Shown here: positions 33,774-42,001 of the stretch, in pieces
How the letters are laid out: every line of letters starts with the position of its first letter
How positions within the stretch are numbered: the first letter of the stretch is position 1
NCBI GenBank assembly: GCA_002307275.1
Contig: DBTX01000054.1
Location: 2,476-59,109, forward strand
Origin: Hungateiclostridiaceae bacterium UBA1305
Lineage (GTDB): Bacteria > Bacillota > Clostridia > Acetivibrionales > DTU013
Length of the DNA stretch: 56,634 nt
Direction: 5' to 3'
Program-made: the position numbers and the translations under genes
The notes under the pieces: model-generated
What the model saw: only the letters and a program-made list of their open reading frames with translations
What the model was told of the DNA's origin: nothing
Databases searched by the model: none

Positions 33774-35093
33774 ATGAGATGGCTTGAAGTAAATAGCTCC
33801 AAACCACTGAATGGCAGCGTTAAGATACAAGGTTCGAAAAACAGCTCTCTCGCTCTGCTGGCCGCATGTTGCCTTGCCGACGAGCCTGTGTACCTGTCGA
33901 ACATACCCGAGATATCGGATATCAAAGTAGTATTTCAAATATTGCGGGGCTTGGGTGCCTCGGTTGAGAAACAGAATATTACATACAAGATTGATCCGCA
34001 AACCATTCATACAGCCGAAATAAGCCCCGAGTTATCATCGGCATTCCGGGCAGCCTATTATTTCGTTGGCGCTCTGCTGGCAAAGTACCATAAAATATCC
34101 ATCGGTTACCCTGGCGGGGACAATTTTGTATCGCGTCCTATCGATCAGCATATCAAGGGTTTTAAAGCTTTGGGTGCCAAGGTTGTTTGCTATGATAAAT
34201 ATTACACCATCGAAGCTGAAAAACTCACAGGGGCAGAAATCTTCTTCGATGTGGTGACCGGCGGAGCTACGATAAATATTATGCTTGCAGCAGTATTGGC
34301 CAGTGGAAAGACTACGCTTTATAACGCAGCAAGGGATCCGGAGGTCGTAGATACCGCAATTCTTCTGAATAAAATGGGTGCCCGCATCTACGGAGCCGGC
34401 ACCGACACCATACGGATACAGGGCGTATCGCAGCTTGGCGGATGCACTCATTCTGCGGCTCCCGACAGGCTGATCGCCGGGGCATATCTTATTGCGGGCG
34501 GTATTACCGGGGGTTCAATAACCGTTGAGGATGTCATACCTGAACATCTCGAAGCATGTATGACAAAACTTACTGAAATCGGGCTGAATTTTAATATTTC
34601 AGAAAACAGCATTACTGTATTTGGCGAAGGAAGAATAAAAGCCACCAGAGTGAGAACCGGCAAATTTCCAATGTTCGAAAGCGATTTTCAGCAGCCTGTA
34701 ACGGTATTACTGCTAAAGGCTCATGGAAAAAGCGTCATATCCGACCGTATATATCCAAAACGCTTCAACCACTGCGATCAACTGAACCGGATGGGTGCAG
34801 ACATAACTGTACGTAATGGCATTGCCCGTATAAACAGCTACCGAAAGCTGACAGGTGCATGGGTGCATGCAGGAGATATCAGGGCAGGTACCGCACTGGT
34901 TCTTGCAGGTCTCATGGCGGAGGGTACCACCAGAATAACCGGTGTAGAACATATCGAGCGTGGTTATGAGGATATCATCGGAGATTTCAAGCGTCTTGGA
35001 GCAGAGATCCTATTATGTTCAGAGGACAATATGAACAACAGCATTGATTTTACAGCTGCCGTTGCAGGATCGGCCCCTTTGGGCAAGCGTTAA
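33774..35093 (+). CDS. murA: UDP-GlcNAc 1-carboxyvinyltransferase (MurA) with Asp in place of the active-site Cys
   Basis: A 439-residue MurA that transfers enolpyruvate to UDP-GlcNAc, the first committed step of peptidoglycan synthesis. The EPSP-synthase-like double fold is complete: K22-N23 in GSKNSSLAL, D304 in FESDFQQP, RAGTALVLAG near 370 and R396 in ERGYED. The mobile loop that normally reads PGGC-xIGxRP reads PGGDNFVSRP, so the position of Cys115 is Asp116 with no change in spacing. Such C-to-D enzymes stay active but are not alkylated by fosfomycin. The binding site upstream is weak (GCGGGA). Whether a second, standard MurA exists lies outside the window, so this could be a paralogue. 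Confidence 0.9.
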   Translation: MRWLEVNSSKPLNGSVKIQGSKNSSLALLAACCLADEPVYLSNIPEISDIKVVFQILRGLGASVEKQNITYKIDPQTIHTAEISPELSSAFRAAYYFVGALLAKYHKISIGYPGGDNFVSRPIDQHIKGFKALGAKVVCYDKYYTIEAEKLTGAEIFFDVVTGGATINIMLAAVLASGKTTLYNAARDPEVVDTAILLNKMGARIYGAGTDTIRIQGVSQLGGCTHSAAPDRLIAGAYLIAGGITGGSITVEDVIPEHLEACMTKLTEIGLNFNISENSITVFGEGRIKATRVRTGKFPMFESDFQQPVTVLLLKAHGKSVISDRIYPKRFNHCDQLNRMGADITVRNGIARINSYRKLTGAWVHAGDIRAGTALVLAGLMAEGTTRITGVEHIERGYEDIIGDFKRLGAEILLCSEDNMNNSIDFTAAVAGSAPLGKR

Positions 35094-35124
35094 ACTGTTT
35101 TACTTATCTTTTTAAGGAAAATTT

Positions 35125-35165
35125 AAGGCTGAAGCCATCTGAATTATACAGATTGCCTCAGCCTT
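35125..35165. terminator. Bidirectional terminator between murA and htrA
   Basis: Outer AAGGCTGA/TCAGCCTT pairing with an inner ATCTG/CAGAT stem. On the plus strand TATATT follows and on the minus strand TTAAATTTT follows. It serves the two convergent genes. Confidence 0.65.
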
Positions 35166-35239
35166 TATATTAACAGGACTTCCGCCCTGTATGCCTCATC
35201 AACTTATTAACAGTACATTTTATTTTTTTTGACGACTTT

Positions 35240-36517
35240 CTACTTTAGCTCGTCAAATGTCAGCTTCAGACTCATTTTTACATTATCCCTGACAATAGTC
35301 ACTGTTACTGTATTACCGGGTTTATAGCCTTCCAGGAGTTTGTCCAGATCATTTATCGTCTCAACTGTCTTCCCTGCTATGGATGTAATGATGTCTCCCT
35401 GCTGAATACCTGCTTTGCTGGCTCCACTGCCCGCTGTCACTTCCTGAACATAAATGCCTTTAGGGATATTATACCAGCTGGACATAGTATCTGTAATTTC
35501 CACCGGTGAAATACCTATTGCCACTCTGCCTTTCACATATCCATACATCATAAGCTGGTCTACTATTGGTTTTGCATCATTGATTGGTATTGCGAAGCCC
35601 AGCCCTTCAACTCCTGAAGCAGAGATCTTAACCGAGTTGATACCAATGACCTGGCCCTGTGAATTTACCAGTGCGCCTCCGCTGTTTCCCGCATTGATTG
35701 CCGCATCGGTCTGTATCAGGTTCATGGTCTTGTCATCCATCTCAACCGTCCTATTCAATGCACTGACAACACCAACTGTCACCGAACCGGCAAATTCCAT
35801 CCCGAGCGGATTACCGATGGCAACTGCCAACTCGCCGACTTCAAGCTTTGAAGAATCGCCGAGTTCAGCTGCAGGAAGGTTTTTCAGATCAACCTTTATT
35901 ACTGCAAGGTCGGTTTTACTGTCTCCGCCTTTAAAAACAGCTTTTGCATTGCTCCCGTCCGGCAAAAATACTTCAAGCACCGTATTGCTGCTTGTTCCGC
36001 TCTTTGGATCCGCATTTGAAACAACATGATAGTTCGTCATGATGTAGCCATCCTTGCTTAAGATGATTCCCGAGCCCTCAGCGGTCTGACTGCCCGAAGC
36101 CCCGAAATAACTCCGTCGGGTTGAATTCACCGTCATACGGATCCCTACAATAGACGGACCGATCTTCTTTGCTATGGCAGTAACATCAGAACCCTTTGAC
36201 AGCGCTGTCTGAACCAGCTTATCCATGCTCACGGCAGTAACACCGGAAGCTGAATTCGATTCACTCTGTCCGCTGCTCTGCACAGACTGATCGTTTTCTT
36301 TTGCGACCTGATTAGCAGGAGTAGTTGAGCTTAACACTGCCAACTTCATACTTCCAAGATCATTCGAGAATTTATTATATAAAATCCCCCCAACGGTGAT
36401 ACTGCTGATCAAAGAGGTCACCAATACAAGAGCTATGTACGTAATGAACCTGCCCTTCTTTCTTGGTGGCTTGTATCCGGAATTGTCCGGATTATTAAAA
36501 TCGTATCTTTCCTTCAT
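35240..36517 (-). CDS. HtrA/DegP-type S1C serine protease with PDZ domain
   Basis: A 425-residue envelope protease. A short basic cytoplasmic head is followed by one membrane helix (24-46) and a Ser/Gln-rich linker. The trypsin-like domain has the full triad H164 (NYHVV), D203 (KTDLAV) and S279 (GNSGGAL), and a single PDZ domain (about 325-425) contains VTAGSGASKAGIQQGDII. The layout matches HtrA/YycK-type quality-control proteases of Firmicutes. ATG at 36517 has AGGAGGAG upstream, a strong site. It probably degrades misfolded exported proteins. No CssR-type operator was identified upstream. Confidence 0.93.
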   Translation of the reverse strand: MKERYDFNNPDNSGYKPPRKKGRFITYIALVLVTSLISSITVGGILYNKFSNDLGSMKLAVLSSTTPANQVAKENDQSVQSSGQSESNSASGVTAVSMDKLVQTALSKGSDVTAIAKKIGPSIVGIRMTVNSTRRSYFGASGSQTAEGSGIILSKDGYIMTNYHVVSNADPKSGTSSNTVLEVFLPDGSNAKAVFKGGDSKTDLAVIKVDLKNLPAAELGDSSKLEVGELAVAIGNPLGMEFAGSVTVGVVSALNRTVEMDDKTMNLIQTDAAINAGNSGGALVNSQGQVIGINSVKISASGVEGLGFAIPINDAKPIVDQLMMYGYVKGRVAIGISPVEITDTMSSWYNIPKGIYVQEVTAGSGASKAGIQQGDIITSIAGKTVETINDLDKLLEGYKPGNTVTVTIVRDNVKMSLKLTFDELK

Positions 36518-36653
36518 AATATCTCCTCCTCTTATTTTCTACCTCATTATGAATTCAATTTACAATTTAATATTAACCCATTTTTGTTACAAAATTTCAT
36601 AAAATTTTTTAACAAATTGTAACGTTTAAATTACAATAAGTTTACAGAATTAA

Positions 36654-36793
36654 GGCTAGTACGCTGTAACATCAAAATGTTTGTCCTTCTGAGGGCAGCG
36701 AAGAATCCTGTCCGCCTGAGATCCTTCGTTAACGCTCAGGATGACATTGCAAGCTTTTTTATAAAAGTTTTAGAGTTTACAGTGTATTCTGAT
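36654..36793. mobile_element. MITE-like element, copy 1
   Basis: A 140 bp non-coding element. It begins GGCTAGTACGCTGTAA and ends with TTTACAGTGTATTC, the near-complement, giving terminal inverted repeats of about 16 bases. The centre folds into a long hairpin: CTTCTGAG and GCGAAGAATCC on the left pair with GATCCTTCG and CGCTCAGGATGAC on the right. A second copy lies at 39447-39585. It has no coding capacity, so any transposase would act from elsewhere. It occupies the htrA-ydcF gap. Confidence 0.8.
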
Positions 36794-36809
36794 CGAAAAA
36801 GCTGAGAAA

Positions 36810-37436
36810 TTATCGATCGACGACAAAGGATTTGATCAAGGCCATATACTCACGGATATACAGCTGAATAGTAACACTGACTGGAGTTTTGCATGAAATG
36901 GCATATGATTTCAGATTATTGCGATCTGCCAGCATTTTTGCCCTGAAAACATGAAAATTGCTGGTTACAAATGTAACTTCCGAAACAGACTTTCCAGTAT
37001 TCTGTTCAATCAGTCTTTTACTGTATGTAAAGTTCTCCATCGTACTGGTCGATCTGTCTTCTATAAGGATCCTGTCTTCTGCGATTCCTTTGGAAACAAG
37101 GTACTTGTACATGGCTTGCGCCTCAGTAATATCTTCACCGCGTCCCTGCCCGCCTGACACAACCACCTTCGTTCCGGGGTATTTCTGCAGATAATTCACT
37201 CCAGCCTCGAGCCGGCCATAAAGTATAGGTGAGGGTATCTCGCCTTTCAAACCGGCTCCCAAAATGATCAGAAAATCGGTTGCTGTCTCTTTGTCTGATC
37301 TTCCGTTGAACACCAACACGCTTTCAACCAGTGCAAATTGAAGGACAGCGGCAATCAGGACAATAATCACTATTTTTTTATACTCGTGTTTCCTTCTTAC
37401 CCTTGAGATAACCTTTGCTTCAAAGTTTCTGGCCAA
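36810..37436 (-). CDS. YdcF/SanA family membrane protein (DUF218)
   Basis: A 208-residue protein with one N-terminal membrane helix (about 21-44) and a DUF218 domain outside or inside the membrane. Family motifs are IILGAGLKGEIPS (57-69), VVVSGGQGRGEDITEA (about 90-105), EDRSTSTMENFTYSK (about 126-140) and VTSNFHVFRAKM (about 154-165). DUF218 members include SanA and ElyC, linked to envelope barrier and peptidoglycan or lipid-carrier metabolism. The start is TTG at 37436 with GGTGG 9 bases upstream. It follows an SH3b wall-binding gene 47 bases apart in the same direction, which fits an envelope role. Confidence 0.87.
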   Translation of the reverse strand: MARNFEAKVISRVRRKHEYKKIVIIVLIAAVLQFALVESVLVFNGRSDKETATDFLIILGAGLKGEIPSPILYGRLEAGVNYLQKYPGTKVVVSGGQGRGEDITEAQAMYKYLVSKGIAEDRILIEDRSTSTMENFTYSKRLIEQNTGKSVSEVTFVTSNFHVFRAKMLADRNNLKSYAISCKTPVSVTIQLYIREYMALIKSFVVDR

Positions 37437-37482
37437 ATATCATTTCCACCTTTACTATGATAAAATAAGCTACAAACCTCTT

Positions 37483-38052
37483 CTATTTTTTAATCAAGAT
37501 CAGTTTTGTCATAACATAGCCTGTGATTCCTTTGGAAGTGGTGACCTTATGCCAGTCCCCGCTTTTGGAAACAAGTGTCAGTGTCTCGCCCATGGCAACC
37601 TTTGCTACTATGGCAGAGGTAGTATTCGCTTGTTTGCGTATATTAAGAACCGCAGTATTAACTGTAGCCTTTCCTATCGATGCCGGCGTTTTTGTGCCTG
37701 TACCGACGGTGCCGGCGGAATTACCGGTGTTGCCGGAATTATTTACCACACCAGTTGCGATATCAGCCTTCAACGTATTTACCTGGTCCTGCAGAAGCTT
37801 GTTTGACTGTTCCTGAGCAGCAAGCTTTGCAGTCAGCTGTGTATTCTCATTTTTAAGTGCATCGACCTGTTCCTGAAGCTTTTGCATGCCTGCCGTCAAT
37901 TGTGACACCGCCGCATCCACATAGCTTTTACTGATGATGGGATCCTGGCTGGAACCCGGCTCTGCGCCTGATGCGAATACTATATTCAGACCTAATGCTA
38001 CGACAAGCAATAATATGATCGTTACGGCAGTAATCCTTAAACTACGTTTCAT
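37483..38052 (-). CDS. Exported coiled-coil protein with C-terminal SH3b domain
   Basis: A 189-residue exported protein. A signal peptide (1-27) is followed by a coiled coil (about 42-98: QLTAGMQKLQEQVDALK, then further heptads), a Gly/Thr-rich linker, and a bacterial SH3 domain (about 127-185: VLNIRKQANTTSAIVAKV, GETLTLVSKSGDWHKV). SH3b domains bind cell-wall peptides. No catalytic domain is attached, so it may be a scaffold or adaptor. ATG at 38052 has AGGGGG 6 bases upstream. The leader holds three copies of a 15-base repeat (38073-38117). It is probably cotranscribed with the YdcF-type gene. Confidence 0.87.
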   Translation of the reverse strand: MKRSLRITAVTIILLLVVALGLNIVFASGAEPGSSQDPIISKSYVDAAVSQLTAGMQKLQEQVDALKNENTQLTAKLAAQEQSNKLLQDQVNTLKADIATGVVNNSGNTGNSAGTVGTGTKTPASIGKATVNTAVLNIRKQANTTSAIVAKVAMGETLTLVSKSGDWHKVTTSKGITGYVMTKLILIKK

Positions 38053-38072
38053 AAAGGACCCCCTGTTTTTCT

Positions 38073-38117
38073 TTTGTTTTATTTCAATTTGTTTTGATTC
38101 AATTTGTTTTATTTCAA
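38073..38117. repeat. 15-bp tandem repeat, three units
   Basis: TTTGTTTTATTTCAA occurs at 38073-38087 and 38103-38117, with one changed base in the middle unit (38088-38102). It lies in the leader or promoter of the SH3b gene, 20 bases before its start codon. Confidence 0.85.
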
Positions 38118-38218
38118 TATAAAATTTCCTTAAAGATAATTATAACCCAATATTGCTCATGTTTGGTTACAGAATCCTTAAATTAATGTGACAATTTGTA
38201 GAAAATCAATTGGCTGGA

Positions 38219-38722
38219 TTACTGTTCAAGCAGCTGTAAAAGCAGCTTCCACTGCTCCAGCTTTCTTTCGAAGCCTATTGTATATGCCGGACTCGTTGAA
38301 GGCAGGCTGTAATAGATTTTAGGTCCATACCGGTCGGCGCCGGGTTTCTCCACAAAACGTCTGTACAATCGCTCTGCAGGTCCCCCATTGAAGCAGATAT
38401 CCCGCAGGCCCGGATAGCATGAATACAAATAGGCGAAGTCATTGGGCAACGGGTTTTTAATATCGCTGTCGCTGCTTCCCTCCCTCTCACAGGCCATAAG
38501 CACATCCCAGACAGCAATATGGTGACGAAGAATAAACGCTGCCCTCAACTCGTAATCCTCATCCGGCTTCTGGCCAAAAAGTCCATAGATAATCCGCCAG
38601 AACGCATTCGGGTCGTAACCGTAATACTGCTGCTTCTTAAGCGACATCACTCCCGGCATCGTGCCCAGAATCAATATTTTGCAATTCTCATCGACAATTG
38701 GCTCAAATGAGTGGATTGGCAT
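38219..38722 (-). CDS. Hypoxanthine/uracil-type DNA glycosylase (UDG family 6, HDG-like)
   Basis: A 167-residue DNA-repair glycosylase. The signature LILGTMPG (17-24) with SLKKQQYYGYDPNAFW (27-42) and the later LPSTSPA are those of the UDG-superfamily proteins annotated as DNA-deoxyinosine glycosylase. N39 lies in the position of the family's active-site Asn. It should remove deaminated bases such as hypoxanthine. The start overlaps the end of ysxC by 20 bases (38703-38722), so the two are translated from one message. Confidence 0.88.
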   Translation of the reverse strand: MPIHSFEPIVDENCKILILGTMPGVMSLKKQQYYGYDPNAFWRIIYGLFGQKPDEDYELRAAFILRHHIAVWDVLMACEREGSSDSDIKNPLPNDFAYLYSCYPGLRDICFNGGPAERLYRRFVEKPGADRYGPKIYYSLPSTSPAYTIGFERKLEQWKLLLQLLEQ

Positions 38723-39302
38723 TCAGTCCTCCATTGATGGCTTTCCATATTTCATCCTTCCCCTGCTTTGTTTCGGAGGAATATGGAATCAATACAGTAT
38801 CTTCCTTTGTTCCAAGTACCTTTTTTATGTCCCGCAGCTTGATGAAAATCTGGCTGCGCGGAATTTTATCCGCTTTCGTCGCTACAAGCAGATGCTTCAA
38901 ACCGTGCTCCAGAATCCAATTGTACATGACCTTATCCTCCTCGCTCGGAGCATGTCTGATATCCACCAGCATCACGATCATCCCAAGCTCCCGCCTCAAA
39001 TTGAGATAAGTTTCAATAATGTCACTCCAAAACACCTTTTTCCCTTTTGATACCTTGGCATACCCATAACCCGGCAAATCAACAAGGTAAAACGCATCAT
39101 CAATATTATAGAAATTGATCCCTCTTGTCTTTCCCGGTTCAGAAGATACCCTTGCAAGGTTCCTTCTATTCAGGAGTGTGTTAATAATTGTAGATTTCCC
39201 GACATTCGATCTGCCGACAAGCGCCACCTCCGGCATATTTGCTGCAGGATACTGCGCCGGCATAACAGCAGTCAGTTCATATCTGGCTTTATTTAAATCC
39301 AC
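38703..39302 (-). CDS. ysxC: Ribosome-biogenesis GTPase YsxC/EngB
   Basis: A 200-residue GTPase needed for late 50S subunit assembly. G1 is GRSNVGKST (30-38), the G2 Thr is in GKTRG (57-61), G3 is DLPGYG (75-80) and G4 is TKADK. The start is taken as GTG at 39302, with AGGG 5 bases upstream, giving the usual family length. The frame is open to 39419, but those extra residues are unlike the family and have no binding site. The 3' end overlaps the glycosylase gene. Usually ysxC follows lon; here it does not, and a MITE lies upstream. Confidence 0.92.
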   Translation of the reverse strand: MDLNKARYELTAVMPAQYPAANMPEVALVGRSNVGKSTIINTLLNRRNLARVSSEPGKTRGINFYNIDDAFYLVDLPGYGYAKVSKGKKVFWSDIIETYLNLRRELGMIVMLVDIRHAPSEEDKVMYNWILEHGLKHLLVATKADKIPRSQIFIKLRDIKKVLGTKEDTVLIPYSSETKQGKDEIWKAINGGLNANPLI

Positions 39303-39446
39303 TTTATCCCTTGCCTTTCCATGTACATTGTCAACCCGGCATTTGTTTTCAGAGTTAATATTGTACGAATCGAACTTTTTAAATATACCAATATATATTA
39401 TACTATTAATTACGGTCATACAAACATTTTGGTGCTGTTTAAATGC

Positions 39447-39585
39447 GGCTGGTATATTGTAACATCTAGATGTTTGTTATTTTGAGCGAAGCGAAGAATC
39501 CTTGCCGCCTAAGATCCTTCGCTAACGCTCAGGATGACAGTGTAAGCTATTTTATAAAAGTTTCAGTGTTTACAGTGTACTAGCC
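39447..39585. mobile_element. MITE-like element, copy 2
   Basis: A 139 bp second copy of the element at 36654, same orientation. It begins GGCTGGTATATTGTAA and ends TTTACAGTGTACTAGCC; its right end is the exact complement of the left-end consensus. The central hairpin arms GAGCGAAGCGAAGAATCC and GATCCTTCGCTAACGCTC are better preserved than in copy 1. It separates ysxC from the divergent helicase gene and may lie on their promoters. Confidence 0.8.
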
Positions 39586-39611
39586 ATAATGATGCAAGCG
39601 AAAGGCCATCT

Positions 39612-41981
39612 ATGGAAGAAAAAAAGATAATCGCCCTCTCTGTTCAGAACCTGCTTGAGGCGGCTCAGCAGTCGGGCGATCTTACTTCGGGAACAACTTC
39701 CTCCTCAAGAGCCGTCGAGGGCACAAAAGGCCATGGCGCAGTAAGGAAGGCATTTAAAAGCATGCTGCCGGAGGATGCTTTTTATGAAGCTGAAGTTCCG
39801 GTATCCTTCCGTTTGGAGGGTGAAAGCACGATACTTGAGGTGGCAGGGCGGATGGATGGCGTGCTGAAGGATTCTTCCGGAATCACAATACATGAGATTA
39901 AGACAACGACCCAAAACCTTGATTTGCTTGATCATGACTATAACCTCCAACATTGGGCCCAGGTAAAATGCTACGGGTATATGTTCGCATGTCATTACGG
40001 TCTCGATTATGTAGCACTGCGGCTTACCTATTACCAACTGGATGAGAAAAAGGAAAAAACATTTGTTGACTTGTACAGTCTGGACGCCCTTGAGGAGTTT
40101 TTCATGCCTCTGGTGAACGAATGCCTGGCATGGCAGGAAATGATCCATGGCTGGAGCATCTGCCGTGATAAATCCATCCGTGCGCTGGAATTCCCATACC
40201 CCGGCTATAGGCTTGGCCAGCAGGAATTTATGGATGCGGTTTCCGGTGCAGTTGAAAAGGGAGATATCCTATTTGCACAAGCACCCACAGGAACAGGCAA
40301 GACGATTGCAGCACTGTTTCCCGCCATCAAAGTCCTCGGTGAAGGTCTGATCCCGAAGGTCTTTTACCTGACAGCAAAGACCACTACACGCGCGCTGGCT
40401 GAAAAAGCGCTGGATGACATGCGCGGCGCGGGGCTGAGAGTAAAATCGCTGACGATAACAGCAAAGGAAAAAATCTGCTTTTGTGAAACTCTAGAATGTG
40501 AGAGCTGTGAGTATGCGATGAACTATTTCGGTAAAATAAAAAAGGCAACCGCTGAGGCGTTGAATGAAGATATCATGGACCGGTTCACCATAGAAAAATA
40601 TGCCCGGCAATATGTTGTCTGCCCTTTTGAATTTTCTCTTGATCTGTCTCTCTGGTGTGATGTTATCATTTGCGACTACAACTATTTGTTTGATCCGCGT
40701 GTCTACCTGAAAAGGTTTTTTTCCCAGCGCGGTGAATACTGCTTCCTGATCGATGAAGCGCATAACCTGGTCGACAGGGCGAGGGACATGTTCTCCTCCG
40801 GGCTTGCAAAGAGAGAATTCTTCGAGTTCAGGCGGCTTGTTAAGATAGAAATACCGGGAGTATATGAAAAAGCGGACCGTATCTACAAGTACTTCCTTGA
40901 GACAGCCAAAACCATTTCTGACGAGAAGAACGACGATGGTAAGGAATTTTACTGTGTACGTCGCGATCGGCCCGATGATCTGTATGAACTCCTTGAAAGG
41001 TTCACCGGCTATCTGGAGAACTGGCTGTCACGGAACGCTCCTGTATCATTTATGGATACCCTGCTGGACATCTACTTCAAGAGCCTTAATTTCATGAAGA
41101 TAATGGAGCTCTATGATGATAAATTCGTTGTTATTTACGATAAGACCTCCCGGGATTTTAAAATCAAGCTGTTCTGCATCGACCCGTCAAAACTTTTGAA
41201 AGGAGCGATGGATAAGGGTCGCGCGTCAATCCTTTTCTCCGCGACACTCTCCCCGACCGGGTATTTCACCTCAATGCTCGGAGGGGACAGGGATTCGAAG
41301 ACACTTGCCCTCGCATCGCCATTCCCCGCTGAGAATCTCTGTGTTTATGTTGATGACACCGTGTCAACCAAATACAAGACAAGGCAGTTCACCTATGACA
41401 GGATTGCACAAACAATTCTGGACACCGTTACTGCAAGGTCCGGTAATTATATGATCTTCTTTCCATCCTTTGATTACCTGAACGAAGTGTATTACAGGTT
41501 CATGGGAATAAAAGCAGGAATCCGGACAATATTTCAGATGCCCGGAATGTCGGAAGCGGCAAGGCAGGAGTTCCTGAACGAGTTCGACAGCTTTGGCGAA
41601 TCAAGCCTGGCAGGCTTTGCAGTCATGGGGGGCGTTTTCGGGGAAGGCATCGACCTCACCGGTGACAAGCTCTCAGGTGCGGTTATCGTTGGCGTGGGCC
41701 TGCCCCAGATATGCAACGAAAGAAATATCATCAGAAGGTATTTCGATGAGCTGTACGGCGAAGGCTTTGAATACGCCTACACCTATCCCGGCCTGAATCG
41801 TGTGCTGCAGGCTGCGGGACGTGTCATCCGCACCGAGAATGACATGGGCGTCGTGATCCTGCTCGATGAACGGTTCTCCCACCCCATTTACCGCGAGCTG
41901 ATGCCTTCGGAATGGAATCCAATACCAAGGGCATCCGGCGGCTGTACACTTAAAGATGTACTGCAGGATTTCTGGGACTGA
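39612..41981 (+). CDS. PD-(D/E)XK nuclease fused to XPD/DinG-type Fe-S helicase
   Basis: A 789-residue fusion. The N-terminal third (about 30-180) is a RecB/Cas4-like nuclease with D82, E95 and K97 (EIKTT) and the QVKCY motif at 117-121. The rest is a superfamily 2 helicase of the XPD/DinG type: Walker A APTGTGKT (224-231), DEAH 381-384, and the last motif QAAGRVIR near 740. Between motifs I and II are cysteines C289, C291, C296, C299 and C337, enough for the 4Fe-4S cluster of XPD. It probably unwinds and trims DNA in repair. The start at 39612 directly follows the MITE and has a GCGAAAGG site. Single gene. Confidence 0.9.
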   Translation: MEEKKIIALSVQNLLEAAQQSGDLTSGTTSSSRAVEGTKGHGAVRKAFKSMLPEDAFYEAEVPVSFRLEGESTILEVAGRMDGVLKDSSGITIHEIKTTTQNLDLLDHDYNLQHWAQVKCYGYMFACHYGLDYVALRLTYYQLDEKKEKTFVDLYSLDALEEFFMPLVNECLAWQEMIHGWSICRDKSIRALEFPYPGYRLGQQEFMDAVSGAVEKGDILFAQAPTGTGKTIAALFPAIKVLGEGLIPKVFYLTAKTTTRALAEKALDDMRGAGLRVKSLTITAKEKICFCETLECESCEYAMNYFGKIKKATAEALNEDIMDRFTIEKYARQYVVCPFEFSLDLSLWCDVIICDYNYLFDPRVYLKRFFSQRGEYCFLIDEAHNLVDRARDMFSSGLAKREFFEFRRLVKIEIPGVYEKADRIYKYFLETAKTISDEKNDDGKEFYCVRRDRPDDLYELLERFTGYLENWLSRNAPVSFMDTLLDIYFKSLNFMKIMELYDDKFVVIYDKTSRDFKIKLFCIDPSKLLKGAMDKGRASILFSATLSPTGYFTSMLGGDRDSKTLALASPFPAENLCVYVDDTVSTKYKTRQFTYDRIAQTILDTVTARSGNYMIFFPSFDYLNEVYYRFMGIKAGIRTIFQMPGMSEAARQEFLNEFDSFGESSLAGFAVMGGVFGEGIDLTGDKLSGAVIVGVGLPQICNERNIIRRYFDELYGEGFEYAYTYPGLNRVLQAAGRVIRTENDMGVVILLDERFSHPIYRELMPSEWNPIPRASGGCTLKDVLQDFWD

Positions 41982-42001
41982 AGTCGAAAAGAAACATCTC
42001 A

